DNA of 64,000 nt. Origin: Candidatus Hydrogenedentota bacterium (GTDB lineage Bacteria; Hydrogenedentota; Hydrogenedentia; Hydrogenedentales; JAEUWI01). The stretch is taken from contig JACPGE010000069.1 in assembly GCA_016182605.1 (NCBI GenBank), positions 1 through 64,000 on the forward strand, given 5' to 3'. The notes under the pieces are model-generated. The model searched no databases. It saw only the letters and a list, made by a program, of their open reading frames with translations, and was not told the DNA's origin. Below, one piece after another: positions 24,365-32,166 of this stretch. Position 1 is the stretch's first letter, and each line of letters begins with the position of its first letter. Both the position numbers and the translations under genes were made by a program.

Positions 24365-26739
24365 CCACGGGAAACGCGCGCCGCGTCGATGTAGAACTGT
24401 TGATCGCGCATGCCGATGTGAAGTCCGCCGTGCAGGTCGGTGCGCCACAGGGGGATGCCCCGCTCGCGGTAACGGGCCGCGACCGAAGGGTGCACCGCGG
24501 CGCTCGTCCGGCGATAACGCGTGGAACAAAATGCAGCGATTGGCCGCGCGGCGTCCACCAGGGCAGGCGAACTCGATGTGCGCGAACCATGGTGGGGCGC
24601 CATCAGCAGGTCAACGGGCTCCAAGCCAGGCGCCACCAGCGATTCGGCCGCCTTTTCGATGTCCCCCGTGAGGAGGATGCGCTTGCCACCCCAATGCAAT
24701 AGACAGACCACAGACCGCTCGTTGTCGCTGTTCAATGCCGCGAGATCGGGCGGGGGATGGCGCACTTCCAGGCGAATGTTTCCCAGATCGATCGCGTCGC
24801 CCGGGCCAACCCGCCGCGTGGGTATTTCGTATGCAGCGGCTGCTTCGAGCAGTTCCGTTTCGAGCCCGGAATCCGAAACGTAGCTCGAAAGCAACAGTTC
24901 TTTGACCGCCACGGTTTCGAGCAACGATGGCGCCCCGCCAATGTGATCGCGATCCGGATGCGTGACGATCAGATGATCAAGCGAGGTGATGCCGCGTGAG
25001 AGCAGGAAGGGGACGACCGCGCGATCCGCCATGTTGATGTACTCGGAACGATCCGCCGTGTCGATGAGCACGGTTTTCCCCGAGCGCGACGTGAGGAGCA
25101 TGGCGTCTCCGTGACCCACATCGAGCACAAAAAGCGCGTTGTCGAGGTAGCGCCAGTTCCACGTCAGGATGGAGAAGAGGAGCAGGGCGCACACGGCCGC
25201 CGCGCCCTTGCGCCACCACGCAGATTGGTGGAGGATCGCGAGGAGTACGGCAACGGCAAGCAGATAGGCGGCAGCGGCAAGCCAGGTGGGGCTCACCACG
25301 GTAATCCAGGTCCAGCGTTGCGAGGCGATGCCAAAGACGATGCCCTGGAGCAGCCACGTGGGCAGCAGCAATGCGCTTCCAAAAATAAGCGCCGCGGGCG
25401 GCAGAATGATGCTGCAGATCGCAACGGCAAGGCAGAGCCACAGCATCACTGTGACGATAGGAATCGCCGCAAGATTCGCCAGGGTGGCGGTCCAGGCGAC
25501 AAGGTGAAAGGAGTGCGCCAAGAAGGGAAAGGGCAACAGTTGCACACCGATCGAACCGGCGGCCGTACTTCGTGTCCACACAGGCAGCCAGGTGAGGCGC
25601 TGGCCCAACGGCGCGGCAAACAGCAGGATGGACGCCACACTCCCGAAGGAAAGGATAAAGGAGGTGTCGTTCACGTTGGCGGGGTTGATAACGAGGAAGA
25701 AGAGCGCCGCCATACTGATGGCCGTGGGCGCGTCGGGTTCGCGATCGAGAAAGTCCGCCAGCAGATACAGGGTGAGCATGGCGGCGGATCGAATGCTGGG
25801 GATCTGCGCGCCCGCAACAAGCGCAAAAAGCCAGACGAGCGTCATGCCTGCGAGTATGCGCCGCTTCCGGTTGCGCATCAGGGGGGTCAACAGCATATCG
25901 AGCGAGAGAAACACGATGGCCACATGCACACCCGAAACCGAAAGCAGGTGCGTCGTGCCAGAGTACTTGAACTGGTTTTGCTCTGTGTAGGGAATGGCAT
26001 TGCGCGCGCCCAGCCACACCGCGATTGCGTAACCCTGCGCCGGCTGCGGGATGCACTCCTGGAAGCGGTCTGCCTGCCACTGGCGGAAACGCGAAGTCCA
26101 GTATCCGGCAGACCGGCGGGACTCCGCGCCCGGGCTCAACTGATCGCCCGAGCAGCGGATCTGTGCTTCGATTCCCGCGCCACGGAGGTCGTCCTCCCAC
26201 GATCGCGAGCCCGGATTCACAAAATCCAGCGCGAAATGAAGCCGGCCTTGAACCTGTATGGTCTGTCCCGTGCTCAGCCGGCCTGATGGCCGCGACCATC
26301 GCACGAGCACATGGCCCAATGGTGGGGCGCTTTCCCCCTGCGGCACAGACCGCAATAGCTCCATGGGAAACGAAACGTATTCCTCGCCCGCCAAGTGAAC
26401 CGGAGCCTGAAGAACCCTCCCTTCCACGGACACCGTTTCATTGTCGTGTGCGGTGGCATACTGCGCCAGCGCGCGGGAAGGCGGATAGGCCACATGAAGC
26501 GCCCCATTGAAGAGGGCCAGCGCGCCAAAGGCCATGGCGAGCGCTGCGTGCTGACGGAACGGCATGCCCCGGCGCCGGTAGCAGGCGAGTGCTGCGGCCA
26601 GGCATGCGGCCGACAACAGGCCCCCTGCACCAGCAGGCATGCCCCGCGCCACAAGCAGCCCCAGCGTATAGGCGGCTGCGGCCCACATCAACGGTCGGTC
26701 CACGGCAAGTATCCCCAAGCCCCAATGGCAGGCCCGCAT
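24343..26739 (-). CDS. comEC: ComEC/Rec2-family DNA uptake channel
   Basis: This 798-aa membrane protein has three parts. The N-terminal region holds hydrophobic segments and a soluble DUF4131-like domain (about residues 1-215). A central Competence domain has many transmembrane helices (about 230-500, with GTTHLLSVSGVHVAIV). The C-terminal metallo-beta-lactamase domain (about 530-785) has VLDVGHGDAMLL, THPDRDHIGG and MAPHHGSRTSSS. ComEC transports single-stranded DNA across the inner membrane in natural transformation, and the MBL domain is thought to degrade one strand. Length and order are typical. Pseudopilin genes lie about 0.8 kb away, but no full competence pilus is encoded here. Confidence 0.93.
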   Translation of the reverse strand: MRACHWGLGILAVDRPLMWAAAAYTLGLLVARGMPAGAGGLLSAACLAAALACYRRRGMPFRQHAALAMAFGALALFNGALHVAYPPSRALAQYATAHDNETVSVEGRVLQAPVHLAGEEYVSFPMELLRSVPQGESAPPLGHVLVRWSRPSGRLSTGQTIQVQGRLHFALDFVNPGSRSWEDDLRGAGIEAQIRCSGDQLSPGAESRRSAGYWTSRFRQWQADRFQECIPQPAQGYAIAVWLGARNAIPYTEQNQFKYSGTTHLLSVSGVHVAIVFLSLDMLLTPLMRNRKRRILAGMTLVWLFALVAGAQIPSIRSAAMLTLYLLADFLDREPDAPTAISMAALFFLVINPANVNDTSFILSFGSVASILLFAAPLGQRLTWLPVWTRSTAAGSIGVQLLPFPFLAHSFHLVAWTATLANLAAIPIVTVMLWLCLAVAICSIILPPAALIFGSALLLPTWLLQGIVFGIASQRWTWITVVSPTWLAAAAYLLAVAVLLAILHQSAWWRKGAAAVCALLLFSILTWNWRYLDNALFVLDVGHGDAMLLTSRSGKTVLIDTADRSEYINMADRAVVPFLLSRGITSLDHLIVTHPDRDHIGGAPSLLETVAVKELLLSSYVSDSGLETELLEAAAAYEIPTRRVGPGDAIDLGNIRLEVRHPPPDLAALNSDNERSVVCLLHWGGKRILLTGDIEKAAESLVAPGLEPVDLLMAPHHGSRTSSSPALVDAARPIAAFCSTRYRRTSAAVHPSVAARYRERGIPLWRTDLHGGLHIGMRDQQFYIDAARVSRGYSLPPD

Positions 26740-26814
26740 GAATACACAGTGTAGTTACCGTGGCATACTAGTCAGGTCAACGAGGCCGTTCAAGCCCTTC
26801 GAAGGATGGAACAA

Positions 26815-26960
26815 GCTAGCAGCCCGTTGCAAAACTCGAACGCGGGCTGCGAACGGCCCTCTTGTCCGAACTCTGCGTTGCGAGACCTTGAAAATAGCCG
26901 TATTTCCTGCGGTCTCACGCCTTGATTTCGGCCAAGATTGCTCGTTCTCGCCGTCGCTAG
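26815..26960. repeat. MITE-like palindromic segment
   Basis: About 146 bp bounded by CTAGC (26816-26820) and GCTAG (26956-26960) in inverted orientation. It contains two inner hairpins, GCAGCCCG/CGGGCTGC (26819-26826 with 26843-26850) and GAGACC/GGTCTC (26882-26887 with 26911-26916). It codes for nothing convincing. Short palindromic non-coding elements with such ends are often non-autonomous mobile repeats. No second copy exists in the window, so this is a candidate only. Its right end supplies the stop codon of the adjacent microprotein. Confidence 0.4.
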
Positions 26961-27124
26961 AGGATTGAGGGAATGGTGATTGCTTCACCCGTGATCAATT
27001 GCACGAAGAACAATGCGACCAGGTTGAGGACAGAATAGACGCTGCCCAATACGTTGTTGATGGGAATGGTGATGAGCTGACTGACGATGAGTTCGTAGAA
27101 CTGCTGAAAGACATCGATGATCAT
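26957..27124 (-). CDS. 55-aa hydrophobic acidic microprotein (family copy B)
   Basis: This unrecognised 55-aa protein begins MIIDVFQQFYELIV and is almost wholly hydrophobic, with acidic residues only (Asp4, Glu11, Glu46) and no Lys, Arg, His or Cys. It shares an INN[LV]L core and overall size with the microprotein at 20431-20583, so I treat them as distant members of one family. AGGAG lies about 9 nt before ATG. The TAG stop falls inside the end of the palindromic segment 26815-26960, so the native C-terminus may have been altered. It is divergent from gspI. Function is unknown. Confidence 0.68.
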   Translation of the reverse strand: MIIDVFQQFYELIVSQLITIPINNVLGSVYSVLNLVALFFVQLITGEAITIPSIL

Positions 27125-27387
27125 GGGCGAGGCTCCTATGGGAAGGCACGGGGTCTGGGGGATATATAGCAGCCTTTGTGCGCCAGAGTCCAGTGGCCCG
27201 GCCTTTAGGGATCGTGTGGGGTCCCCAAAAATTGTCAAGTGAATACCCTTGACCGGCGCGGCGTATGTGGTATACGCTGATAGAAATGCTACCCCATAAT
27301 GAGAATGCGCGGCATTTGCCAGTCACATGGGGCCACTTATCCCGAGCGAACGTTGAAGAATCCGAATTTTTACCTTTTTTAACGTTG

Positions 27388-27417
27388 TTGACTTTTGAGA
27401 CGGCTTCTGCTTAGGAT
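27388..27417 (+). promoter_or_regulatory. Putative promoter of the gspIJK-gspF genes
   Basis: TTGACT (27388-27393), an 18-nt spacer and TAGGAT (27412-27417) form a plausible sigma-70-type promoter 102 nt before the gspI start. Transcription would start near 27424, just before the leader hairpin. Confidence 0.5.
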
Positions 27418-27430
27418 GGTGCTCATGGGC

Positions 27431-27465
27431 GGGCGTAACGGGTTGACCACCGGGCGCCCCTTTTT
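27431..27465 (+). promoter_or_regulatory. Terminator-like hairpin in the gspI leader
   Basis: GGGCG (27431-27435) pairs with CGCCC (27455-27459), with an inner CGG/CCG, and TTTTT follows at 27461-27465. A weaker outer stem (27424-27430 with 27471-27477, one G-U pair) encloses it. Placed between promoter and first gene, it could act as an attenuator. It does not match the TPP, c-di-GMP or other riboswitch cores I know. Confidence 0.35.
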
Positions 27466-27518
27466 CTTGAGCCCGTGGAATCGACGTTGCACCGCGGCAG
27501 GATGCGGGAAGGAGATCG

Positions 27519-28055
27519 ATGGCAGCGGTAATCGGGAACCGACTAAAGGCACAGACCTTTTCCCGGCAGGGGTTTAGCCTGCTGGAGCTTTTGGTTGCCC
27601 TGGCGGTCCTGGGGGTGGCCACCACCATCTTTATCCGCCTCTATTCCTTGTCCACCGATTTTGCCCGGGTTGCACGCAACCGCACGGTGGCCGCAGCCAT
27701 TGCGGAGGAGCAACTCGCCCGGCTGCGTATGAATCCCGATCAATTTCAATGGCAGATTCCGGAACCGGTATCCTCGGAAGTCTTTGGCATCCTTGTGCCG
27801 GAAGAGCCGCCCGCCGGGAATGAAGCTGCACCGGGCAAGGCCATGCCACCAGAACTCAAGGCCAAGGAAGACACGGAAACCCTCTATCAGAGCTTTCGAT
27901 GGAAGGCTTTTGGCCGCATCCCGGAACCCAATGCGGCATTTGTGGAGGTAACCGTGGCCGTGTATTGGACGCAATCTGGCAGGCCGGAGTCGCTGGCACT
28001 GTCCACCGCACTCATGCGGCGTGCCGTTCCCGTTCCGGCAGGAGGGCAGGGCTGA
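27519..28055 (+). CDS. Type II secretion minor pseudopilin GspI-like
   Basis: This 178-aa prepilin-like protein has a class III signal: RQG then FSLLELLVALAVLGV, with cleavage expected after Gly18 and Glu at +5 of the mature protein. The rest is a periplasmic domain with a conserved-looking EEQLARLRMNP helix, like GspI. It would join GspJ and GspK in the pseudopilus tip. RBS GGAAGGAG ends 4 nt before ATG. Its stop overlaps the next ATG (TGATG type). GspH/FimT-like prepilins are an alternative assignment. Confidence 0.8.
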   Translation: MAAVIGNRLKAQTFSRQGFSLLELLVALAVLGVATTIFIRLYSLSTDFARVARNRTVAAAIAEEQLARLRMNPDQFQWQIPEPVSSEVFGILVPEEPPAGNEAAPGKAMPPELKAKEDTETLYQSFRWKAFGRIPEPNAAFVEVTVAVYWTQSGRPESLALSTALMRRAVPVPAGGQG

Positions 28056-28666
28056 TGCGCCGGCAACATGGTTTTACGCTCATGGAATTGCTCGTATCCC
28101 TGACCGTATTCTCCGTCGTGTCAGCCATCGGCGTGGGCAGCTTTTCCTCCATGATGACCGCAACGCGGACGACCGCATTGCGGGTGGATCTCGATCGCCA
28201 GATCGATCAAATGTTCGGCCAGATACAGCAGGACGTGGACGCGATCATGCCCACGGCCTTGAGCGGCATTTCGATAGTGGGCGAAGAGCGCCTGGAATCG
28301 GAAAAACGCTACAAGAACGTGCAACTCGAGAACGACACGATCGTAGTTCCGGTTGCCTACCGGCACGGAGACAATCGCGTCGAGCCCGCTTCGGTCATGT
28401 ACCGCATTGAGCGCGAGGCCGAAGTTCCGGTGCTGGTGCGGGTCTTGGGCGCCCGGGGCGCAGCCATCCCCGAGGGCGTCCGAACCGAAGTGCAGGCCGG
28501 GGTGTGGTCGATGCGGATCGAGTATTACGATGGCGCGGCGTGGTCCCTGGGCTGGAAGCGCCCGGAGCTGCCCCGGGCGATTCGAGTCAGCGTGACGGTG
28601 AGCGCCGCGGACCGGAGCTGGGAACAAATCAGCCGCTACCGGCTGTTCGAGGTGACCGTAAAGTGA
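28055..28666 (+). CDS. Type II secretion minor pseudopilin GspJ-like
   Basis: This 203-aa protein begins MRRQHG followed by FTLMELLVSLTVFSVV, a prepilin peptidase site with Glu at +5. The periplasmic part contains a DRQIDQMFGQIQQDVD helix and later beta strands (YRIEREAEVPVLVRV and VWSMRIEYYDGAAW), matching GspJ. ATG overlaps the gspI stop, and GGAGGG lies about 9 nt upstream. It is translationally coupled to gspK through a GTGA overlap. It is expected in the inner membrane and periplasm after processing. Confidence 0.85.
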   Translation: MRRQHGFTLMELLVSLTVFSVVSAIGVGSFSSMMTATRTTALRVDLDRQIDQMFGQIQQDVDAIMPTALSGISIVGEERLESEKRYKNVQLENDTIVVPVAYRHGDNRVEPASVMYRIEREAEVPVLVRVLGARGAAIPEGVRTEVQAGVWSMRIEYYDGAAWSLGWKRPELPRAIRVSVTVSAADRSWEQISRYRLFEVTVK

Positions 28667-29613
28667 GCGCCAGGCACGGTATTGAGACTTATGCTGGAAG
28701 ACGGCAGCAACGCGGCGCGGCGCTCGTGCTGGCGCTTTCGCTGCTTGCCGTATTCTCCATGCTGGGCACCTACTACTTGCAGTCGATGCAGCTCGCCGTG
28801 GATACGAACACGTTGTCCATCCGGAGCGTACGCGCGCACGAGGCGGCGGTGGCAGGTATCGAAGCGGCGATCGGCGGACTCTATACCGGTCTGCAAGAAG
28901 ATCAGCTTCACCTGATTCTCGGCAAGGAACGCGAGATCGTCTTTCCGGTCTACAAGGGCGTGGTCAATGGCGAAACTCATGGGATCGAGGCGGAGAACCG
29001 CTTTGAGAACAAGGCCGTGCTCAGTATCGAAGATGAAAGCGGCCGGGTAAACCTGAATCATGCGCCCGCGAGCGTGCTCCAATCGTTGCTGGGCATCGAT
29101 GGCGAAACCGCGCGAAAGCTGGCAAGTTCACTGCCCCACGCCGGCGGCGAAGCGGGCTTGGTTTGGCTGGTTCATCCCGATGAATTGGTCTCACGGGGTT
29201 TTCTGAGCGAAGCGGCCTATGCCGCCCTCGACAAAACTCTGCTGACAACAAGCAGCGTGGCCGCGCACGACACGCCGGCGCCTTACTTGAACGTGAATTC
29301 CGCATCGTCGGCCGTGCTGGCCGCCCTGCTTGGCGTGCCGCTGCAGAAGGCGGAAGAACTGCGGGCACAACGGCCCTACAAGACCCTGGAGGCCTTGGCG
29401 CAGGCGGCCGGAGCCGACCTCGGCGCGTTGAGCATGGCCCCGATGCTCCGCACCGATTCACAGTGCTTCCGAATTCGGAGCACGGGTGTGATAGGCCGCT
29501 CTGGCGGCGCTGGCGATCAGGTATCAGCCACCTTGGAGGCTGTGGTACTTTTTGACGGACTAGGTGCTCATCGGGTGGTGTCCTGGACTCAGATTCCAAC
29601 GGGCAGCGCCTGA
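28663..29613 (+). CDS. Type II secretion minor pseudopilin GspK-like
   Basis: This 316-aa protein starts at a GTG that overlaps the gspJ stop (GTGA). A short leader ends RRQQRG, then AALVLALSLLAVFSML. As in known GspK proteins there is no Glu at +5. The SAM-like domains of GspK are visible in RVNLNHAPASVLQSLLGID (about residues 125-143) and PYLNVNSASSAVLAALLGVP (about 205-224). GspK caps the pseudopilus tip with GspI and GspJ. No ATG start is available in the right region, which supports GTG. Confidence 0.87.
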   Translation: MSARHGIETYAGRRQQRGAALVLALSLLAVFSMLGTYYLQSMQLAVDTNTLSIRSVRAHEAAVAGIEAAIGGLYTGLQEDQLHLILGKEREIVFPVYKGVVNGETHGIEAENRFENKAVLSIEDESGRVNLNHAPASVLQSLLGIDGETARKLASSLPHAGGEAGLVWLVHPDELVSRGFLSEAAYAALDKTLLTTSSVAAHDTPAPYLNVNSASSAVLAALLGVPLQKAEELRAQRPYKTLEALAQAAGADLGALSMAPMLRTDSQCFRIRSTGVIGRSGGAGDQVSATLEAVVLFDGLGAHRVVSWTQIPTGSA

Positions 29614-29691
29614 GTGCCGTTCTAACCGCGGCTTCCTCCCGGGAGCGGCGGACTTTTGCAGAGTGTTAGACGATACGGAGGAAGGCGCCCT

Positions 29692-31059
29692 ATGGCAGCG
29701 CAAGCCGAGGATACTGGTGGCGCGAAAAAACGCCCGCCGAAGCGGCCGATTACGAGGAAGGTGGCGGCCAAGCCCAAGGCCGCACCGGTCACGGAAAGCA
29801 CCACCGCGGCACGGGTGAGCGCCGCAAAAGCGGCCGTCACGGCTTCCGTCGAAGCTCCACGCGGCGTCGACCGCCCCATGCCGGTCGAGGCGCCCGCGCC
29901 CAGGCCGCTCGTGAAGCCTGCCGTGCCGAGTGTAAAAGCGGACGAAGTGGTAATGCGCGCGGCGGCACAGGGATTCGGAGCGGCCTCCACCGCGGCGAAC
30001 CGGGGCGGCATCCGCCACTCGGACGTCACGAATTTCCTGCGGCAGCTCATCATGATGCTTCAGGCGGGCACCCCGATCCTGCGATCGCTGCGCACGCTCT
30101 CAAAGCGCGGTGAGCGCGTTGCCATGCGCGATCTTGTGACCGATATCACCCAATACGTCGAGGCGGGCAACCCCTTGTGGCAGTCTTTCGATCGCCACCC
30201 GCGCTACTTCGACACGGTATTCGTGAACCTGATCAAGGCGAGTGAGGCGAGCGGCAATCTTGTGCCGGTCCTCAAACGCACGGTCACTTTCCGCGAAGAG
30301 CGCGAATTGATGATCAAGCGCGTGCGGGGCGCCATGATCTATCCAGTCCTGCTCGTGGTGGTCAGCATGGGCGTGCTGCTGCTCATCACCAACCTCGTGG
30401 TGCCCGAGTTCAAGGATATGTTCGTCAAGAGCAACCTCCAGATGCCGGCGATTACCCAGAACTTCATCGCGGCCACGGAGATCTTCAACAGGATCTGGTG
30501 GGTTCCCATCGTGGCCCTAATCGGGATCATTTTCCTCTATTACGCGTGGTTTGTGCGTGACGCGCGCCGCCGCCTCTTTGCAGACCGGATGAAACTCAAG
30601 ATTCCGGTTCTGGGAACGATTCTGCACAAGCACGCGCTCGTCGAGCTTACCCGCACGATGACCATGCTGCTACGCAGCGGTCTCTCAATGATGGCCACGC
30701 TGGAACTGACCCGGAGCGCCATCCATAACCGCGCCGTGGCCCAGAGCCTTCAGGCGGTTCGGGATTCCGTGGAGCAGGGCGGCGGTCTCGAAGCGCCCCT
30801 GCGCAAGGCCGCGCCGGTGATTCCTCCCGTCATGACAGACATGTTCGTAACCGGCGAGGAATCCGGCAGTGTGGATCAGGTTACGGAACAGATCGCCGAC
30901 GTCTATGAGGAAGAAGTGAAAATTGCCGTGGACAGCCTCGGTGAAGCCCTTCAACCGATCTTCACCATCGTCATTGGTGTCGGTGTGATTTTTCTCTTTG
31001 TCGCCCTCTTCCTGCCGCTGATCTCCATGATGGATCAGTTGACGGGTTCCGGCGTCTAA
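29692..31059 (+). CDS. Type II secretion/type IV pilus inner-membrane platform protein GspF-like
   Basis: This 455-aa protein contains two T2SF domains. The first (about residues 118-245) has FLRQLIMMLQAGTPILRSLRTL. The second (about 310-440) has LTRTMTMLLRSGLSMMATLELT and ends VTGEESGSVDQVTEQIADVYEEEV. Three membrane helices are present, including the C-terminal FTIVIGVGVIFLFVALFLPL. The normal folded N-terminal segment of GspF is replaced by an Ala/Lys/Pro-rich region of about 110 residues. ATG 29692 has GGAGGAAGG 7 nt upstream. GspE ATPase and GspD secretin are not in the window. Confidence 0.88.
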   Translation: MAAQAEDTGGAKKRPPKRPITRKVAAKPKAAPVTESTTAARVSAAKAAVTASVEAPRGVDRPMPVEAPAPRPLVKPAVPSVKADEVVMRAAAQGFGAASTAANRGGIRHSDVTNFLRQLIMMLQAGTPILRSLRTLSKRGERVAMRDLVTDITQYVEAGNPLWQSFDRHPRYFDTVFVNLIKASEASGNLVPVLKRTVTFREERELMIKRVRGAMIYPVLLVVVSMGVLLLITNLVVPEFKDMFVKSNLQMPAITQNFIAATEIFNRIWWVPIVALIGIIFLYYAWFVRDARRRLFADRMKLKIPVLGTILHKHALVELTRTMTMLLRSGLSMMATLELTRSAIHNRAVAQSLQAVRDSVEQGGGLEAPLRKAAPVIPPVMTDMFVTGEESGSVDQVTEQIADVYEEEVKIAVDSLGEALQPIFTIVIGVGVIFLFVALFLPLISMMDQLTGSGV

Positions 31060-31084
31060 GCTGCAGCTATTCCCCTTCCATGGA

Positions 31085-31119
31085 GGCGCCTGTCTTACCC
31101 TGCGGGGTGGACAGGCGCC
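31085..31119 (+). terminator. Intrinsic terminator after gspF
   Basis: GGCGCCTGTC (31085-31094) and GACAGGCGCC (31110-31119) form a perfect 10-bp GC-rich stem, with a loop that can pair further (ACCC/GGGT). A T-rich stretch (TTCTTTT) follows. It closes the gspIJK-F transcript. Confidence 0.8.
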
Positions 31120-31183
31120 GCTTCTTTTGAGGGGGCATGCCGTCGTGTTGGACCAGCGTGCTTGTGGCAAGGCCCGGCGCGGT

Positions 31184-31831
31184 TTACGCGTTGACCATGG
31201 CCTCGCGCAGCGCGCGCGCCGCGGTCTCCACATCGTCCGCGGCGGTCACCGCGGTGACCACAGCGGGATGGCGCGCGCCACGCGCGAGCACTTCGTGAAT
31301 GTTGTGCAACTTGATGCCGCCCATGCACGTGAATGGAATGCTCAGATGCGGCGCGATGGCCGCGATCATCTCCGGGCCCACCACCCCCGTGGGCACCGAT
31401 TTTGTCTGCGTGGCGAAAACCGGCCCTATGTTCACATAGTCCGCCCCCGCGCTCTCTGCCGCGAGGGCCTCCTCCAGATTGTGTGAAGAGGCCCCCAATA
31501 TCAGATCGGGAGCGATGGCGCGGGCAGCGGCCAGGGGCAGATCGTCAAGGCCCAGGTGCGCCCCGTCCGCACCCGCCGCAAGGGCGATGTCCACACGATC
31601 ATCCACAATCAGCAGCGCGCCATACCGTGCCGTAAGTTCCCGGAAGCGCTTGACCCGTGCGAGCAGTTCCCGCGCACCGCAGTCCTTTTCACGCAATTGC
31701 ACCAGGCGCACGCCCGCGCGGAGCGTGGCTTCCAACACGCAATCCGCGTTACGGCCGGCGCAGAAGGATTCCGTGATGACCACGTAAAGATCGGTTTCTT
31801 GGAAACGGGCCATGCGCTCTGCCCGCGTCAT
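31184..31831 (-). CDS. thiE: Thiamine-phosphate synthase ThiE
   Basis: ThiE (215 aa) joins hydroxymethylpyrimidine pyrophosphate and thiazole phosphate to give thiamine monophosphate. The TIM barrel shows QLREKD (about residues 45-50), LIVDDRVDIALAAGADGAHLG, GASSHNLEEA, NIGPVFATQTK and CMGGI. Its ATG overlaps the thiS stop (ATGA), so thiS and thiE are coupled. A second in-frame Met (MARF, residue 7) is possible. No thiG, thiF or TPP riboswitch is visible next to the pair. Confidence 0.95.
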   Translation of the reverse strand: MTRAERMARFQETDLYVVITESFCAGRNADCVLEATLRAGVRLVQLREKDCGARELLARVKRFRELTARYGALLIVDDRVDIALAAGADGAHLGLDDLPLAAARAIAPDLILGASSHNLEEALAAESAGADYVNIGPVFATQTKSVPTGVVGPEMIAAIAPHLSIPFTCMGGIKLHNIHEVLARGARHPAVVTAVTAADDVETAARALREAMVNA

Positions 31832-32031
31832 CAGCCACCCCCCACAAAACGCACCAGCTCCAGCGCATCACCGTCGATCAGCAGCGTGCTGCCAAAGCTC
31901 TCGCGATCCACGATGTCTTCGTTGCGCTGCACGACGACGGTCTTGGGGTTGATGCCCAAGCTCTGCAGGATATCGAGGACGCTGCTTTGCGCGGCGCACT
32001 CGCGCGACTCCCCGTTGATGAAGATTTTCAT
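31831..32031 (-). CDS. thiS: Sulfur carrier protein ThiS
   Basis: This 66-aa beta-grasp protein carries sulfur as a C-terminal thiocarboxylate for thiazole synthesis. It begins MKIFINGE and ends RFVGGG; the family needs the terminal Gly-Gly, which is present with one further Gly. I chose ATG 32031 because upstream codons give a non-ThiS extension and GGAAAG precedes this ATG. It is coupled to thiE by a 1-nt stop/start overlap. Confidence 0.92.
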   Translation of the reverse strand: MKIFINGESRECAAQSSVLDILQSLGINPKTVVVQRNEDIVDRESFGSTLLIDGDALELVRFVGGG

Positions 32032-32166
32032 GTTGCTTTCCAGTAGTCCGCCCCAGGCTTCCGGGCGGAATTCCGTTGGATTTCCCGTTGAGGAAGGTGT
32101 GCGCGGCAGTTCGCATCGATTGCGCAATCTGGGCTATTGTACAACGTCCGGAAGCTGGCACGCGAC

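Larger units (their letters stand above)
27125..27518. other. Divergent intergenic region upstream of gspI
   Basis: 394 nt without a credible gene. It holds two possible plus-strand promoters, TTGACC-16-TATACG (27249-27276) and TTGACT-18-TAGGAT (27388-27417). A terminator-like hairpin lies between the second promoter and gspI. On the minus strand TTGACA occurs at 27238-27233 but no good -10 follows, so the promoter of microprotein B is unclear. Confidence 0.5.

Noticed and set aside
26755-26988. 77-aa minus-strand frame downstream of microprotein B
   Set aside because: It overlaps the palindromic segment, is Arg/Ser-rich without RBS, and conflicts with the better-supported microprotein.
27519-31059. 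Calling this a complete type II secretion system
   Set aside because: Secretin, ATPase, major pseudopilin and GspC/L/M are absent from the window, so only components are annotated.
32032-32166. TPP riboswitch before thiS-thiE
   Set aside because: I looked for the conserved TPP aptamer core (CUGAGA and the AUCUGGAUAAUGCCAGCGUAGGGA-type helix) on the minus strand and found neither.
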